Assembly: GCA_013214975.1 (NCBI GenBank)
Contig: JABSPR010000443.1
Location: 1 to 9,141, forward strand
Source of the DNA: Flavobacteriales bacterium
Lineage (GTDB): Bacteria; Bacteroidota; Bacteroidia; DT-38
Reading direction: 5' to 3'
DNA length: 9,141 nucleotides
Shown here: piece by piece, positions 1 through 7,510 of the stretch
Position numbering within the stretch: the stretch's first letter is position 1
How the letters are laid out: each line of letters begins with the position of its first letter
The notes under the pieces: generated by a model
What the model was told of the DNA's origin: nothing
Databases searched by the model: none
The model's input: the letters and a program-made list of their open reading frames with translations, nothing else
Position numbers and translations under genes: made by a program

Positions 1-1490
1 ACGAGGTTATAGAAATTGCCTTCGCCAGCCGATTGGTCTGTTGTTCCATTGTATTCGACCGTATTGGCTATGGCCGTGGCATTAAAGGTTAGGGTAGGAG
101 CTACGTCGTCTCCGATTCGAATTGTTTTGTTAGATGCGTTTGCGAATATTCCTGACCCATTTAGATCGCCATTTATAGTTAGGGTTGTAACGTTATTTGT
201 ATAGCTGCCATCAAATATCATCTTGTCTCCAAAAGTTAGACTTCCACTGGAACTGTTAATTGTTTTATTGGAACCTGTAAAGGTGTAATCTCCTGTTCCT
301 GTGGTAAATAGTCCATTGTGTAGAGTAAAACTTCCACCGATTGAAAAGCTCTCTCCAGCGCTACTAGTCCATGATCCTGAACTTGAAATAATAATATCAT
401 TAAGTATTTTGGTGCCGCTTGTAGAGCTCCAGTCAAGGGAGCCATTAACAGTTGTTGTTCCAGTGTTATTTAGTTTTACTCGATCGATTACTCCTGAGGT
501 ACCAGAAGAAATTAGAAGGCTTGTACAGTTAAATTCTCCAGATGCACCTCCACCAATCGTTCCACCGGTAAGTATGGTGGAGCCTAGCATGTATACTCCA
601 GATGAATTAGAGAATCTCATTTCTCCGTTTGAGTTAATTCTGGTAGTCCCAATAACAGTAAGTGAGTCTGGGGAACTTCCTGCTCTTAATCTTCCTCCTG
701 TAATTGTGAGGTCTCCATTTACGGTTGTCATTCCTGCACTGAGTTCGAGATTTGATGTGGGATAATAGTTATCTCCAATCAAGTTGTAATAGGAGGCAGC
801 GGCTATGGTTTGGTCAACACTACCGTTGTACGTCACTGTACTGGTACCAGAGGAGAATATTCCAGAATTTGTCCAGTCGTCAGCAATATTCATATTGCCC
901 GCTCCGGTAAATGATAAATTCCCAATTCCTTTATAATCTCTGTTAACGTCGAGAGCGCCTGTGGTAATAAAGATTTCTCCGCTGTTTACGATGTCTCTAG
1001 CAACGTTAACATTATTGTTGTCTTGGTTGAAGGTAACTTCTGAATTAATTTGAAGGTCCGTTAATATATTGAGAGTTCCCGAAATGGATTTGGTAGAAGC
1101 AGTTGCTCCTGTACTTAAAATTAGATTTCCATATGTTGGTAAGATGGAGATGCTTTGGCTGGTATTTGCTTGGTACCTAATTGTACTTGTAGAATCTATA
1201 ATTATGTTTGCGCTAGTATATCCTGTTGGGAAGCTTACCATAGTTGATCCATCGGTTTTTCCTAAATTTAAATCAACGTTTGCAGCGAGGCTTAATTTGC
1301 CAGTGGCATTTCCAATAATTTGATACTCATCCGTATCTAAACTTCCAACGTTAATATTAAGATCGCCGTTAATTATCAGATTTCCAATCATTGTTTTGTC
1401 GCCAGTGCCGCTAATTATTAGATGGTGATACGTGCTTAAATTAGGAATTGGAATATCTGAATTTGATGTATATTCAATATCTACGGTGTT
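1..1490 (-). repeat. Four divergent copies of a ~48-residue 'YNG..Q..YYNL' repeat inside the giant CDS
   Basis: Reading on the minus strand, four units share the pattern [S/N]-T-[I/V]-x-Y-x-[A/G/S]-x-x-x-Q-x-I...Y-x-x-L-[I]...G-x-L-x-I. They lie at about 1490-1350 (NTVDIEYTSN...YHHLIISG), 1188-1040 (STIRYQANTSQ...YGNLILS), 842-700 (STVTYNGSVDQ...YYNLIGD) and 65-1 (NTVEYNGTTDQ...FYNL, cut by the edge). Each complete copy ends in a GxL.I strand. This unit is familiar from large Bacteroidota surface proteins, where it occurs in variable number. The copies are protein-level repeats and have diverged at the DNA level, so they are old. Confidence 0.7.
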
Positions 1491-2600
1491 GCCAGGAGTG
1501 GATGCGTCCAGGTTGTTTACAGTGATTGTTGAGCCTTTATAGTTCAATGTGTCATTAGCTCCATTTATAAATGTTCCGCTACCTGTAAGCTTTTGGCTAA
1601 TGGTAAGATTGGCGTTATTTGTAATTGTCCCGTTGCAAATAAAATGCACAAATTCTATTGGACCTCCTTCTAATGTTTTGCCAATTCCGGTAAGAGTGTA
1701 ATCACAATTTATTCCTGAACAGGCTAGCCAGATTCCTCCATTATTGTTTATCGATCCGGTTATAGTAAAGTCTTCATTTACATTATTGTTTTTCCAAATC
1801 CCGGTGGAGGATAGGATAATATCGTTTAAGCTTTTGCTGCCTTCGGTGCTTGAGAACGATAACGTTCCGTTTATCAATGTTTGCCCTAAAACGGTTAAAT
1901 GAAATTTTCCAATGTCAGGAAAAGAGCTTTCATTGATTATTAAATCACCGTTAATAAGCAAGGTTGCTATGTCGGATGATTGAGTTAGGCTTCCACTAAG
2001 GATACAGTTTGATCCTACAGTTAGAGTAGTACTGGATTTGCCCAGTATTTCGGATGATGAGTTTACCGTTAAATTACCGTTAAGGCTTTTTGTTCCACCA
2101 CCACTAGAAAGGCAGAGTATGTTTTGAACGAAACTATTACCCGTCACGTTAAGATTTATCCTACCTAGTTTAGTTGTATCAGAACCAGTTGTTGTGAAAG
2201 TTCCGGATACATTAATTGTTGCCGTACCTGAGCTTCCATTTTGCCGGTCTATTTTGCCTGCCCCGTTTATAATTAAATTTTGGTTAATATTTAGTGTGTT
2301 TGAATTATATGTAGAAAGAAACCCATTTACGGTGAGGTTCTCACAACTTCCATTTTCTAGAGATATCGTATCGTTCGCCGAAATTGTTACGCTGTCATTT
2401 ATATCTGGAGTACCATCTTCATCATTTCCTGAAGAAAGCATCCAAGTGGATGAATTATCAGACCAGTTTCCGTTAGATATACTTGTGAAAACGGCTTGAC
2501 CTGAGGATGTTTTGGAAAAAAGAATGCATAGAAATATCACTCCCAATAAATTTTTGAGAACGATATGATGATTTGTGAGATAGCTTGATCTTGGGGGCAA
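3..2600 (-). CDS. Giant secreted beta-strand-repeat surface protein (partial, C-terminus beyond left edge)
   Basis: A single stop-free minus-strand frame of about 866 codons runs off the left edge. Counting from a TTG at 2600, residues 13-36 form a signal peptide: a basic/polar n-region with Lys16, the hydrophobic core LLGVIFLCILF (18-28), and the tail SKTSSGQA before VFTS. The mature start, SNGNWSDNSSTW, resembles the 'GNW..PxTW' opening common in large Bacteroidota secreted proteins. The rest is low-complexity, rich in Asn, Thr, Ser, Gly and Ile, with recurring strands such as LTVNG, LIINGDL and LTINGDL, as expected for a parallel beta-helix or filamentous adhesin. Two kinds of larger internal repeat are listed separately. 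The family usually ends in a T9SS sorting domain, which would lie outside the window. The start is uncertain: no ATG is in frame between the stop at 2663-2661 and the signal peptide, and TTG 2600 is the best upstream candidate (TTG 2546 and GTG 2540 lie inside the signal core). The exact role (adhesin, matrix or cell-surface filament) cannot be told from sequence. Confidence 0.85.
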   Translation of the reverse strand, partial: MPPRSSYLTNHHIVLKNLLGVIFLCILFSKTSSGQAVFTSISNGNWSDNSSTWMLSSGNDEDGTPDINDSVTISANDTISLENGSCENLTVNGFLSTYNSNTLNINQNLIINGAGKIDRQNGSSGTATINVSGTFTTTGSDTTKLGRINLNVTGNSFVQNILCLSSGGGTKSLNGNLTVNSSSEILGKSSTTLTVGSNCILSGSLTQSSDIATLLINGDLIINESSFPDIGKFHLTVLGQTLINGTLSFSSTEGSKSLNDIILSSTGIWKNNNVNEDFTITGSINNNGGIWLACSGINCDYTLTGIGKTLEGGPIEFVHFICNGTITNNANLTISQKLTGSGTFINGANDTLNYKGSTITVNNLDASTPGNTVDIEYTSNSDIPIPNLSTYHHLIISGTGDKTMIGNLIINGDLNINVGSLDTDEYQIIGNATGKLSLAANVDLNLGKTDGSTMVSFPTGYTSANIIIDSTSTIRYQANTSQSISILPTYGNLILSTGATASTKSISGTLNILTDLQINSEVTFNQDNNNVNVARDIVNSGEIFITTGALDVNRDYKGIGNLSFTGAGNMNIADDWTNSGIFSSGTSTVTYNGSVDQTIAAASYYNLIGDNYYPTSNLELSAGMTTVNGDLTITGGRLRAGSSPDSLTVIGTTRINSNGEMRFSNSSGVYMLGSTILTGGTIGGGASGEFNCTSLLISSGTSGVIDRVKLNNTGTTTVNGSLDWSSTSGTKILNDIIISSSGSWTSSAGESFSIGGSFTLHNGLFTTGTGDYTFTGSNKTINSSSGSLTFGDKMIFDGSYTNNVTTLTINGDLNGSGIFANASNKTIRIGDDVAPTLTFNATAIANTVEYNGTTDQSAGEGNFYNL
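245..452 (-). repeat. Internal module B of the giant CDS
   Basis: Runs from VNGSLDWSSTSGTKILNDII through GSWTSSAGESFSIGGSF and YTFTGSNKTINSSSG (about residues 717-786). It is the second copy of the module at 1664-1880. The similarity covers about 70 residues in the same order, so the two look like a duplicated module within one protein rather than chance low complexity. Confidence 0.7.
1664..1880 (-). repeat. Internal module A of the giant CDS
   Basis: Runs from INGTLSFSSTEGSKSLNDII through GIWKNN, EDFTITGSINNNGGIW, YTLTGIGKTLEGG (about residues 241-313 of the TTG-started protein). It aligns segment by segment with module B at 245-452, sharing NG[T/S]L, SST-x-G-[S/T]-K-x-LNDII-[L/I]-SS-[T/S]-G-x-W, an [E]-x-F-[T/S]-I-[T/G]-G-S strand, and YT[L/F]TG-x-x-KT. 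Module A carries two Cys residues that B lacks. Confidence 0.7.
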
Positions 2601-2621
2601 CGTATCATTAATATATGATAT

Positions 2622-2644
2622 CCGCTTTGAAATAATTTCAGCGG
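2622..2644 (-). other. Bulged hairpin between the kinase relic and the giant CDS
   Basis: CCGC-TT-TGAAAT-A-ATTTCA-GCGG on the plus strand forms a near-perfect inverted repeat, with CCGC/GCGG at the base, a 2-nt bulge, and TGAAAT/ATTTCA inside. It lies about 35 nt past the in-frame end of the kinase relic and about 20 nt before the proposed start of the giant CDS. No T-run follows it on the minus strand, so it is not a canonical intrinsic terminator. It could be a transcript end, a 5' leader structure, or an operator. Folding is inferred from base pairing only. Confidence 0.4.
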
Positions 2645-2679
2645 CACGGGGCGAATTTAATTAAACTTCTGTATTTATG

Positions 2680-3639
2680 TTAGTTGAGGTAGGTTTTAAT
2701 TATTTCTACCTTAGAATCCAGGGCCTCTTTAAGTCGATACCTGTCTTGAATAATCTTAATGGTTTTATCTGCGAGAGAAATAATTTCGTTAAACGATTTT
2801 TCTATTTCTTCTTTAGGCTCTTCCGTTTCAATATTAACCTCTAATTGCAGAAGTGATTATCCAAGCATCTGTGCACCAAAAACAAGGGCTACACCTTTAA
2901 GCGTGTGTGTCTTGCAGTTTTCTAAATCGTCGTCGCTAAAAGTTTGTGTAATTTTAGGGACGTATTCTTCAATATTAACAATCGTTTTGCCTGCAAGTCG
3001 TTGTAGTTTTTCGGGTTTGTATTTCATTAGTTTCTCAATCTCTCCTAGTTTGTCCCAGTCTAGCAGCATATCTGGATCTTTTACATCAACAAGCTCATTG
3101 CTTGGTTCAACTTCGCTTTTTATTTCCAGTGTTTTAGGGATTTCTACTTTCGTTTCAATAGCCGATTCTGTTACCATTCCGATTAGAGGTATTTGAATCC
3201 ATTTATGAAATATTGCTTGTAAACTTTCGTAAGTAATTGGTTTAGCCAAGTAGTCATCTAGCCCTGCATTGATGTATTTTTCTTTATCTCCACTCATTGC
3301 ATTTGCCGTTAATGCTACGATTGGAGGAGTGTCGGAATCCAATTCTTTGATTTTATTACAAGCCGTTATACCATCCATGTTGGGCATCTGAATATCCATT
3401 AGAATGATATCGTATTCTTTCTTTTTATATTTTTCAATTGCGTCGAAACCATCTAATGCCGTAGTTACCATGCAATTCAAATTCTGAAGAATAGCTGTGC
3501 AAACGATGAGGCTAACTTCTTTGTCGTCTACTAGTAGAACGTTAAGCTGTTTGGATGCTTTGTACGTTGCTGGTTTATCTGCTTCCTTCGAATGTAAGTC
3601 TTTAAACTCAAGCGCTCTATATCTAAGTAGGTAAGGTAT
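2680..3639 (-). pseudogene. Decayed hybrid histidine kinase C-terminus: receiver + HPt, 5'-truncated with in-frame stop
   Basis: The minus-strand frame from 3639 encodes a linker and then a full receiver domain: strand 1 NVLLVDD with the acidic pair at 3528-3523, phosphoacceptor Asp in IILMDIQMPNMDG (codon 3396-3394), ALTANAM, and the conserved Lys of AKPIT (3243-3241). An acidic linker leads into an HPt domain whose phospho-His lies in THTLKGVALVFGAQ (His codon 2907-2905). A TAA at 2859-2857 interrupts the HPt helix, but the same frame resumes with SLLQLEVNIE and further helical sequence to a TAA at 2682-2680, as an intact HPt would. No ATG, GTG or TTG occurs in frame between the stop at 3642-3640 and codon 3480, and starting at TTG 3480 would lose strand 1 and the acidic pair. 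REC-HPt order is that of the C-terminus of BarA/ArcB-type hybrid kinases; the sensor, HisKA and HATPase parts are missing. A short receiver made from 3480 is conceivable but would lack metal-binding residues. Confidence 0.8.
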
Positions 3640-4025
3640 TTACGGGAGAGTAAGACTTAGGTTTCTGTTGTTTAAGGATATACGAATATACCTAGTAGCT
3701 ATTAGTAGAATAATCGACAAGCTTTATGAGGAGATCAACCACATAATACGATCATATGAGATGGCATAATGGATTAATGTATTATACCTAAGGCAATTGC
3801 CATCTGAGTTTTATCATAATCGAAGAGGCACCAGGTTGCAAAACTAAAGAGAGCTAAGTTTAACGGATTTGAGCCCATATATTATTCTTGAATATTAATT
3901 TCGATTTCTATAAAATTCTAATCTTGCACCCTATTTACTACGTGTGGCTAATAGAAGAATTAGTAAGTCGTAAAGAAAAGATTATTTGGTAAATTTATTC
4001 TTTACTCTATTTAAAAGTATAGCTC
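3640..4025. other. AT-rich intergenic gap with no supported gene
   Basis: About 385 bases between the truncated kinase relic and the CotH gene. All frames are broken by frequent stops. I found no HATPase motifs (N-box, G1 or G2) that would extend the kinase, no tRNA-like fold and no repeats. A 34-codon minus-strand frame (3878-3774) is present but unsupported. The segment must contain the promoter of the CotH gene, yet I see no convincing match to the Bacteroidota TAnnTTTG element. It may include a rearrangement junction near 3640, where recognisable kinase sequence begins. Confidence 0.5.
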
Positions 4026-5684
4026 TTGTTCTATTCGCAATCATTTTTTTTTCTTGGTGTTTTTATACTGATGAATATTTCTTGTTCAAATGAGGAATCA
4101 AAGAACAGAGAAAATAAGAAGGGTGAAAACTATCGAATTGTTTTTTCTCATAGCTCTGGACATTACCCTCAGGAATTTGATTTGGTTATAACATGTAAGG
4201 ATGTAGAATCGAATATATATTATTCTCTTGATGGGTCTGTCCCAAATCCGCAGAGTAAATCCTCTTTTAAATACAAGGAACCTATCCGAGTTGCGAAAAT
4301 GTATCTCGAAGAGCATGATTTAACTTTTATTCCTACTACTATACTTAAAGAAAAACCTTTTTATAACATGTGGCTACAGCCCAAGAAAGACATGTTAAAG
4401 GGGATGGTTGTTAGAGCACAAATATTTAAAGATGGTAAAGCAGTTAAGAAGGAAGTTGCCAAAACTTACTTTGTCGACGAATTAGATATAAGCCTGCCAG
4501 AGATATATTTAACTATCAATGAAGATGGATGGTATGATAATGATACTGGTATATATGTACTTGGATCGCACTACAATCCCCAAAGGAAATACAGTGGTAA
4601 TTTTTTTGAAAAAGGAATTGAATGGGAGCGTGCTTCCAACTTGGAGTATTTAGATAAAGACCAGAAAGTACTTTTAGATCAAAAAGTAGGAGTTCGGATT
4701 CATGGAAGGTGTAGTCCCGAAAGTCCGTCTAAATCCTTGCGCTTTTATTCCCGAAAAAAATATGGCAAGAGCAAGATGAAATTCAATCCCTTTGGCAACG
4801 GAGGCTTAAATAGTTACAAGCGCCTTTTACTCCGAACCCCATATTCTACTTGGAATAAAAGAATATTTGCCGATCAATTGATACCAGAAATATTTAAAGA
4901 CATGGATTTTGAATATGCCAAGAGCTCCCCTGTAAACCTCTATCTGAACGGGGAATACTGGGGTATTCTAGATTTATGCGAAAAAATGGATCGGTATTTC
5001 TTTAACGATTATTTTGATATAGATAAGGATAGTTTGCAGTATGCTACCGCAGCCTATAATTCAAATTATGGTGAAAGTGATAATTTTAAAGAATTGTATG
5101 ATTTTGTTGATAGTAATGATCTAACAACGTTGGATAATTATCATTTTGTGAGTGAGCAAATGGATATAGACAATTATATCGATTATGTTGTGATGGAAAA
5201 TTATATGGCTAATGTTGATTGGCCGGGTAATAATAACGAGAGGTGGAAGGGATCGAAGAAGTGTAATAAATGGAGATGGTTAATTGTCGATATGGATGCT
5301 ATAATGACAAAAAAAAATCATATGATGCTGAAGAAGTTGATGGATATTGACGAGGGAAGCTCTAGGTCAAGACAGGAGTCTACGCTGTTATTTCGGAAAT
5401 TGATAGCCAATGAAGAGTTCAAAAATAAGTTTGTTAGACGATCCGAAGAAATAATGTCTACGGTGCTATGTCCGAAAAGACTGGTTGCTATCATCGAGAA
5501 ATACGAGGCATTGTACGAAGGCGATATTAAAAGACAAGTTGATCGATGGCATTTACCTGAAACAGTTGAGCTCTATTATGAAAGGAATAACAAGATGAAA
5601 TCTTTTGTAAAGGAGAGAGCAAAATACGTAATTGATGAAATAGAGGAGCGTTTTGGTATTCGGATTAATCCTGTTTGCAAATGA
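4026..5684 (+). CDS. CotH kinase-fold lipoprotein with chitobiase-like N-terminal domain
   Basis: The 552-residue product begins with a hydrophobic stretch (FFFLGVFILMNIS) ending at Cys20 followed by SNEES, a probable lipoprotein signal for surface or periplasmic anchoring. Residues about 37-150 contain IYYSLDGSVPNPQS, the signature of chitobiase C-terminal-like immunoglobulin-fold domains. Residues about 155-545 form the CotH domain: VRIHGRCSPESPSKSLRFYSR (224-243), LNGEYWGILDLCEKMDRYFF (307-326), NYIDYVVMENYMANVDWPGN (383-401) with NNERW after it, and KWRWLIVDMDA (415-425), whose Asp residues are the likely metal ligands, then a C-terminal helical part. Members of this family include the Bacillus CotH protein kinase; many bacterial secreted members have unknown substrates. 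The start is TTG at 4026, three bases after the upstream stop ends at 4022; the first ATG (4071) would remove the signal. Tandem stops TGA TAA end the gene, and 95 nt separate it from the propeller gene, so co-transcription is plausible. Confidence 0.85.
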   Translation: MFYSQSFFFLGVFILMNISCSNEESKNRENKKGENYRIVFSHSSGHYPQEFDLVITCKDVESNIYYSLDGSVPNPQSKSSFKYKEPIRVAKMYLEEHDLTFIPTTILKEKPFYNMWLQPKKDMLKGMVVRAQIFKDGKAVKKEVAKTYFVDELDISLPEIYLTINEDGWYDNDTGIYVLGSHYNPQRKYSGNFFEKGIEWERASNLEYLDKDQKVLLDQKVGVRIHGRCSPESPSKSLRFYSRKKYGKSKMKFNPFGNGGLNSYKRLLLRTPYSTWNKRIFADQLIPEIFKDMDFEYAKSSPVNLYLNGEYWGILDLCEKMDRYFFNDYFDIDKDSLQYATAAYNSNYGESDNFKELYDFVDSNDLTTLDNYHFVSEQMDIDNYIDYVVMENYMANVDWPGNNNERWKGSKKCNKWRWLIVDMDAIMTKKNHMMLKKLMDIDEGSSRSRQESTLLFRKLIANEEFKNKFVRRSEEIMSTVLCPKRLVAIIEKYEALYEGDIKRQVDRWHLPETVELYYERNNKMKSFVKERAKYVIDEIEERFGIRINPVCK

Positions 5685-5779
5685 TAACGGGGTATGTCTT
5701 TTAGGGTCAACGAACTATTAGGGGTAATTACTCGAGCAATTTTGTAGATAAAAAGCAATAGAAATAAAAATATTTAGGC

Positions 5780-7462
5780 ATGAAAATTAAACTCATATCA
5801 GCAATAATAACTTCTTTATTGGTAATCAGCTTTAATGGACATAGCAATAATTTCGATTGGTTGGAGCCATTTGGAGGCGCCTCAAACGATAATTCAGAAT
5901 CTGTTGCTGTAGATGTTAGTGGAAGTGTTTATACAACAGGCGGTTTTCAGGAAACTGTAGATTTTGATCCGAGTTCTGCCACTTTTGAGTTAACTTCTTC
6001 TGGCAATTTTGATTGCTTTATTAGCAAGATAGATGATCATGGAGAGTTTGTTTGGGCCAAATCCATCTCTGGATTATCTAAGATTTATGGAACTTCTATT
6101 CATGTGAATGTATTTGGGAAAATATTGATAACGGGATACTTTAAAGATGAAATTAGTATTGATTCAGTGGAGGCATCTGCTATACGAAATTCAATAGGGA
6201 GCAATGATATATTCGTCTTGAAACTTGATCATACAGGAGATTTTATTTGGTTAAAAACATTTGGAGGAGTTGGCTTAGATGAATCTGTTGAGGTTTCTAG
6301 CGACGATGCCGATAATGTTTATGTAAGCGGACTGTACTCTGATATCGTTGATTTTGACCCCGGACCTGATGTGTATGATATTGAGTCTTCGGGTGAAACG
6401 GATGTTTTTCTGCTCAAATTAGATACGCAAGGCGAGTTTCAATGGGCTAAATCTGTTGGAGGAAGTTTATGGGATGCATCCAGGTCGTCAACTACAGATG
6501 GAGCAGGTAATACATATGTTGCTGGATATTACGAAGCCACTGCAGATTTTGATCCGACAATAGGTGTGGACGAATATACTTCGAATGGTGACTATGATTT
6601 TTTCGTAGAAAAATTTGATGTGAATGGTGATGTGGAATGGATGACTTCTTTTGGGGATATTGGCGATGATTGTATACTGTCTATTAGTATTGATAATTCT
6701 GGAGATCTAATTTCAACTGGTTTCTTTTTTGGAACAATGGATTTCGATCCAGGGGTGAATGAGCTTTTATTGACCTCTAATGGCGGAGCAGATATTTTGG
6801 TGATGAAAATGGATTCGGATGGAAATTTAATTTGGGCAAATTCCATTGGAGGTACGGGAACAGACCATGGAAATTCTATAGCTTCCGATCTTAACGGTAA
6901 TATATTCTCTACTGGCTACTATATGGAAATCATGGATTTTGATCCGAGCGATGGTGTTTTCTTGGATACATCAAATGGCAACAAAGATGTTTTTATTCAG
7001 AAGTTAAGTACAGACGGAGGTTTTGTTTGGGGCTTATCGGCAGGAGGAAGCTCAATGGATGAAGGAAAAGATATAATAGTTGATAATTCTGATTATGCAA
7101 TTTTAACAGGAGTTTATCGAAACGATGTGAGCTTTTCAGAATTTGACAATACATCTAATGGGGCAGGGGATGTCTTTGTTTGGAAAGTAGACTTGTCGAC
7201 AGTAGGTGTTGTAGAAAGAGTTGAAAAAAAAAATATTAAGGCTTATCCTATTCCTACAAACGGACCGTATAAAATTGAATTGGATGATTTTTATTCGAAC
7301 GTAATGGTAAAAACCTACTCTATAAATGGATCGGTAATTTCTACAAATGAATTTGTAAATGATAGAATTTTGGAACTAAATATAGACGGCCCTTCAGGAA
7401 CTTATCTTGTCGAAATAATTTTTAAAGAGAAGTCCTTTTGGTCGAAAGTAATAAAGGAATAG
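5780..7462 (+). CDS. Secreted seven-bladed propeller-repeat protein with T9SS type A sorting domain
   Basis: The 560-residue product starts at ATG 5780 with a signal peptide (MKIKLISAIITSLLVISFNG). Seven tandem repeats follow at residues 25, 90, 155, 220, 285, 350 and 415, each 65 residues long except the last, which is slightly shorter. The unit reads [F]-x-W-a-x-s-x-G-G...D...N-x-Y-x-x-G-x-[F/Y]...DFDP...s-s-[N/S]-G-x-x-D-x-F-[V/L]-x-K-[L/M/F]-D-x-x-G-[E/D], matching the SBBP-type beta-propeller repeat. DFDP is present in blades 1, 3, 4, 5 and 6 and lost in 2 and 7. Seven units suggest one closed propeller. Residues about 487-560 (AYPIPTNGPYKIEL ... GTYLVEIIFKEKSFWSKVIKE) are a T9SS type A sorting domain, with Ile replacing the usual Asn of YPNP; it predicts export and surface attachment or release. 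The gene is convergent with the receiver gene at 7511 across 48 nt holding only a short TAA repeat. Ligand or activity is unknown. Confidence 0.9.
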   Translation: MKIKLISAIITSLLVISFNGHSNNFDWLEPFGGASNDNSESVAVDVSGSVYTTGGFQETVDFDPSSATFELTSSGNFDCFISKIDDHGEFVWAKSISGLSKIYGTSIHVNVFGKILITGYFKDEISIDSVEASAIRNSIGSNDIFVLKLDHTGDFIWLKTFGGVGLDESVEVSSDDADNVYVSGLYSDIVDFDPGPDVYDIESSGETDVFLLKLDTQGEFQWAKSVGGSLWDASRSSTTDGAGNTYVAGYYEATADFDPTIGVDEYTSNGDYDFFVEKFDVNGDVEWMTSFGDIGDDCILSISIDNSGDLISTGFFFGTMDFDPGVNELLLTSNGGADILVMKMDSDGNLIWANSIGGTGTDHGNSIASDLNGNIFSTGYYMEIMDFDPSDGVFLDTSNGNKDVFIQKLSTDGGFVWGLSAGGSSMDEGKDIIVDNSDYAILTGVYRNDVSFSEFDNTSNGAGDVFVWKVDLSTVGVVERVEKKNIKAYPIPTNGPYKIELDDFYSNVMVKTYSINGSVISTNEFVNDRILELNIDGPSGTYLVEIIFKEKSFWSKVIKE

Positions 7463-7510
7463 GGCAATATATTGTGTCTGTTCCTTAATAATAATAATGG
7501 GATACTAAAC

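Noticed and set aside
301..765. Plus-strand open frame of 154 codons (and others at 16-204, 1069-1323, 2194-2499)
   Set aside because: They lie antisense to the continuous repeat-protein frame, and their Pro/Val/Ile-rich translations are complements of its Asn/Thr/Gly codons.
2857..2859. Programmed readthrough or recoding of the TAA in the HPt domain
   Set aside because: TAA is the least likely stop to be recoded and no context motif was seen; a mutation fits better, given the missing start codon as well.
2759..3196. Plus-strand frame of 145 codons antisense to the kinase relic
   Set aside because: It has no recognisable domain and a Ser-rich shadow composition, whereas the minus strand encodes clear REC and HPt motifs.
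3774..3878. 34-codon minus-strand frame starting with ATG in the gap
   Set aside because: It is short, with no visible ribosome site and no domain, and the surrounding DNA is broken by stops; a chance frame is likelier.
6592..6846. Minus-strand frame inside the propeller gene
   Set aside because: It is antisense to the regular 65-residue repeats and has no domain of its own.
7486..7498. TAA/AAT trinucleotide run between convergent genes
   Set aside because: It is only about four units, as expected in AT-rich spacers, with no hairpin to make a shared terminator.
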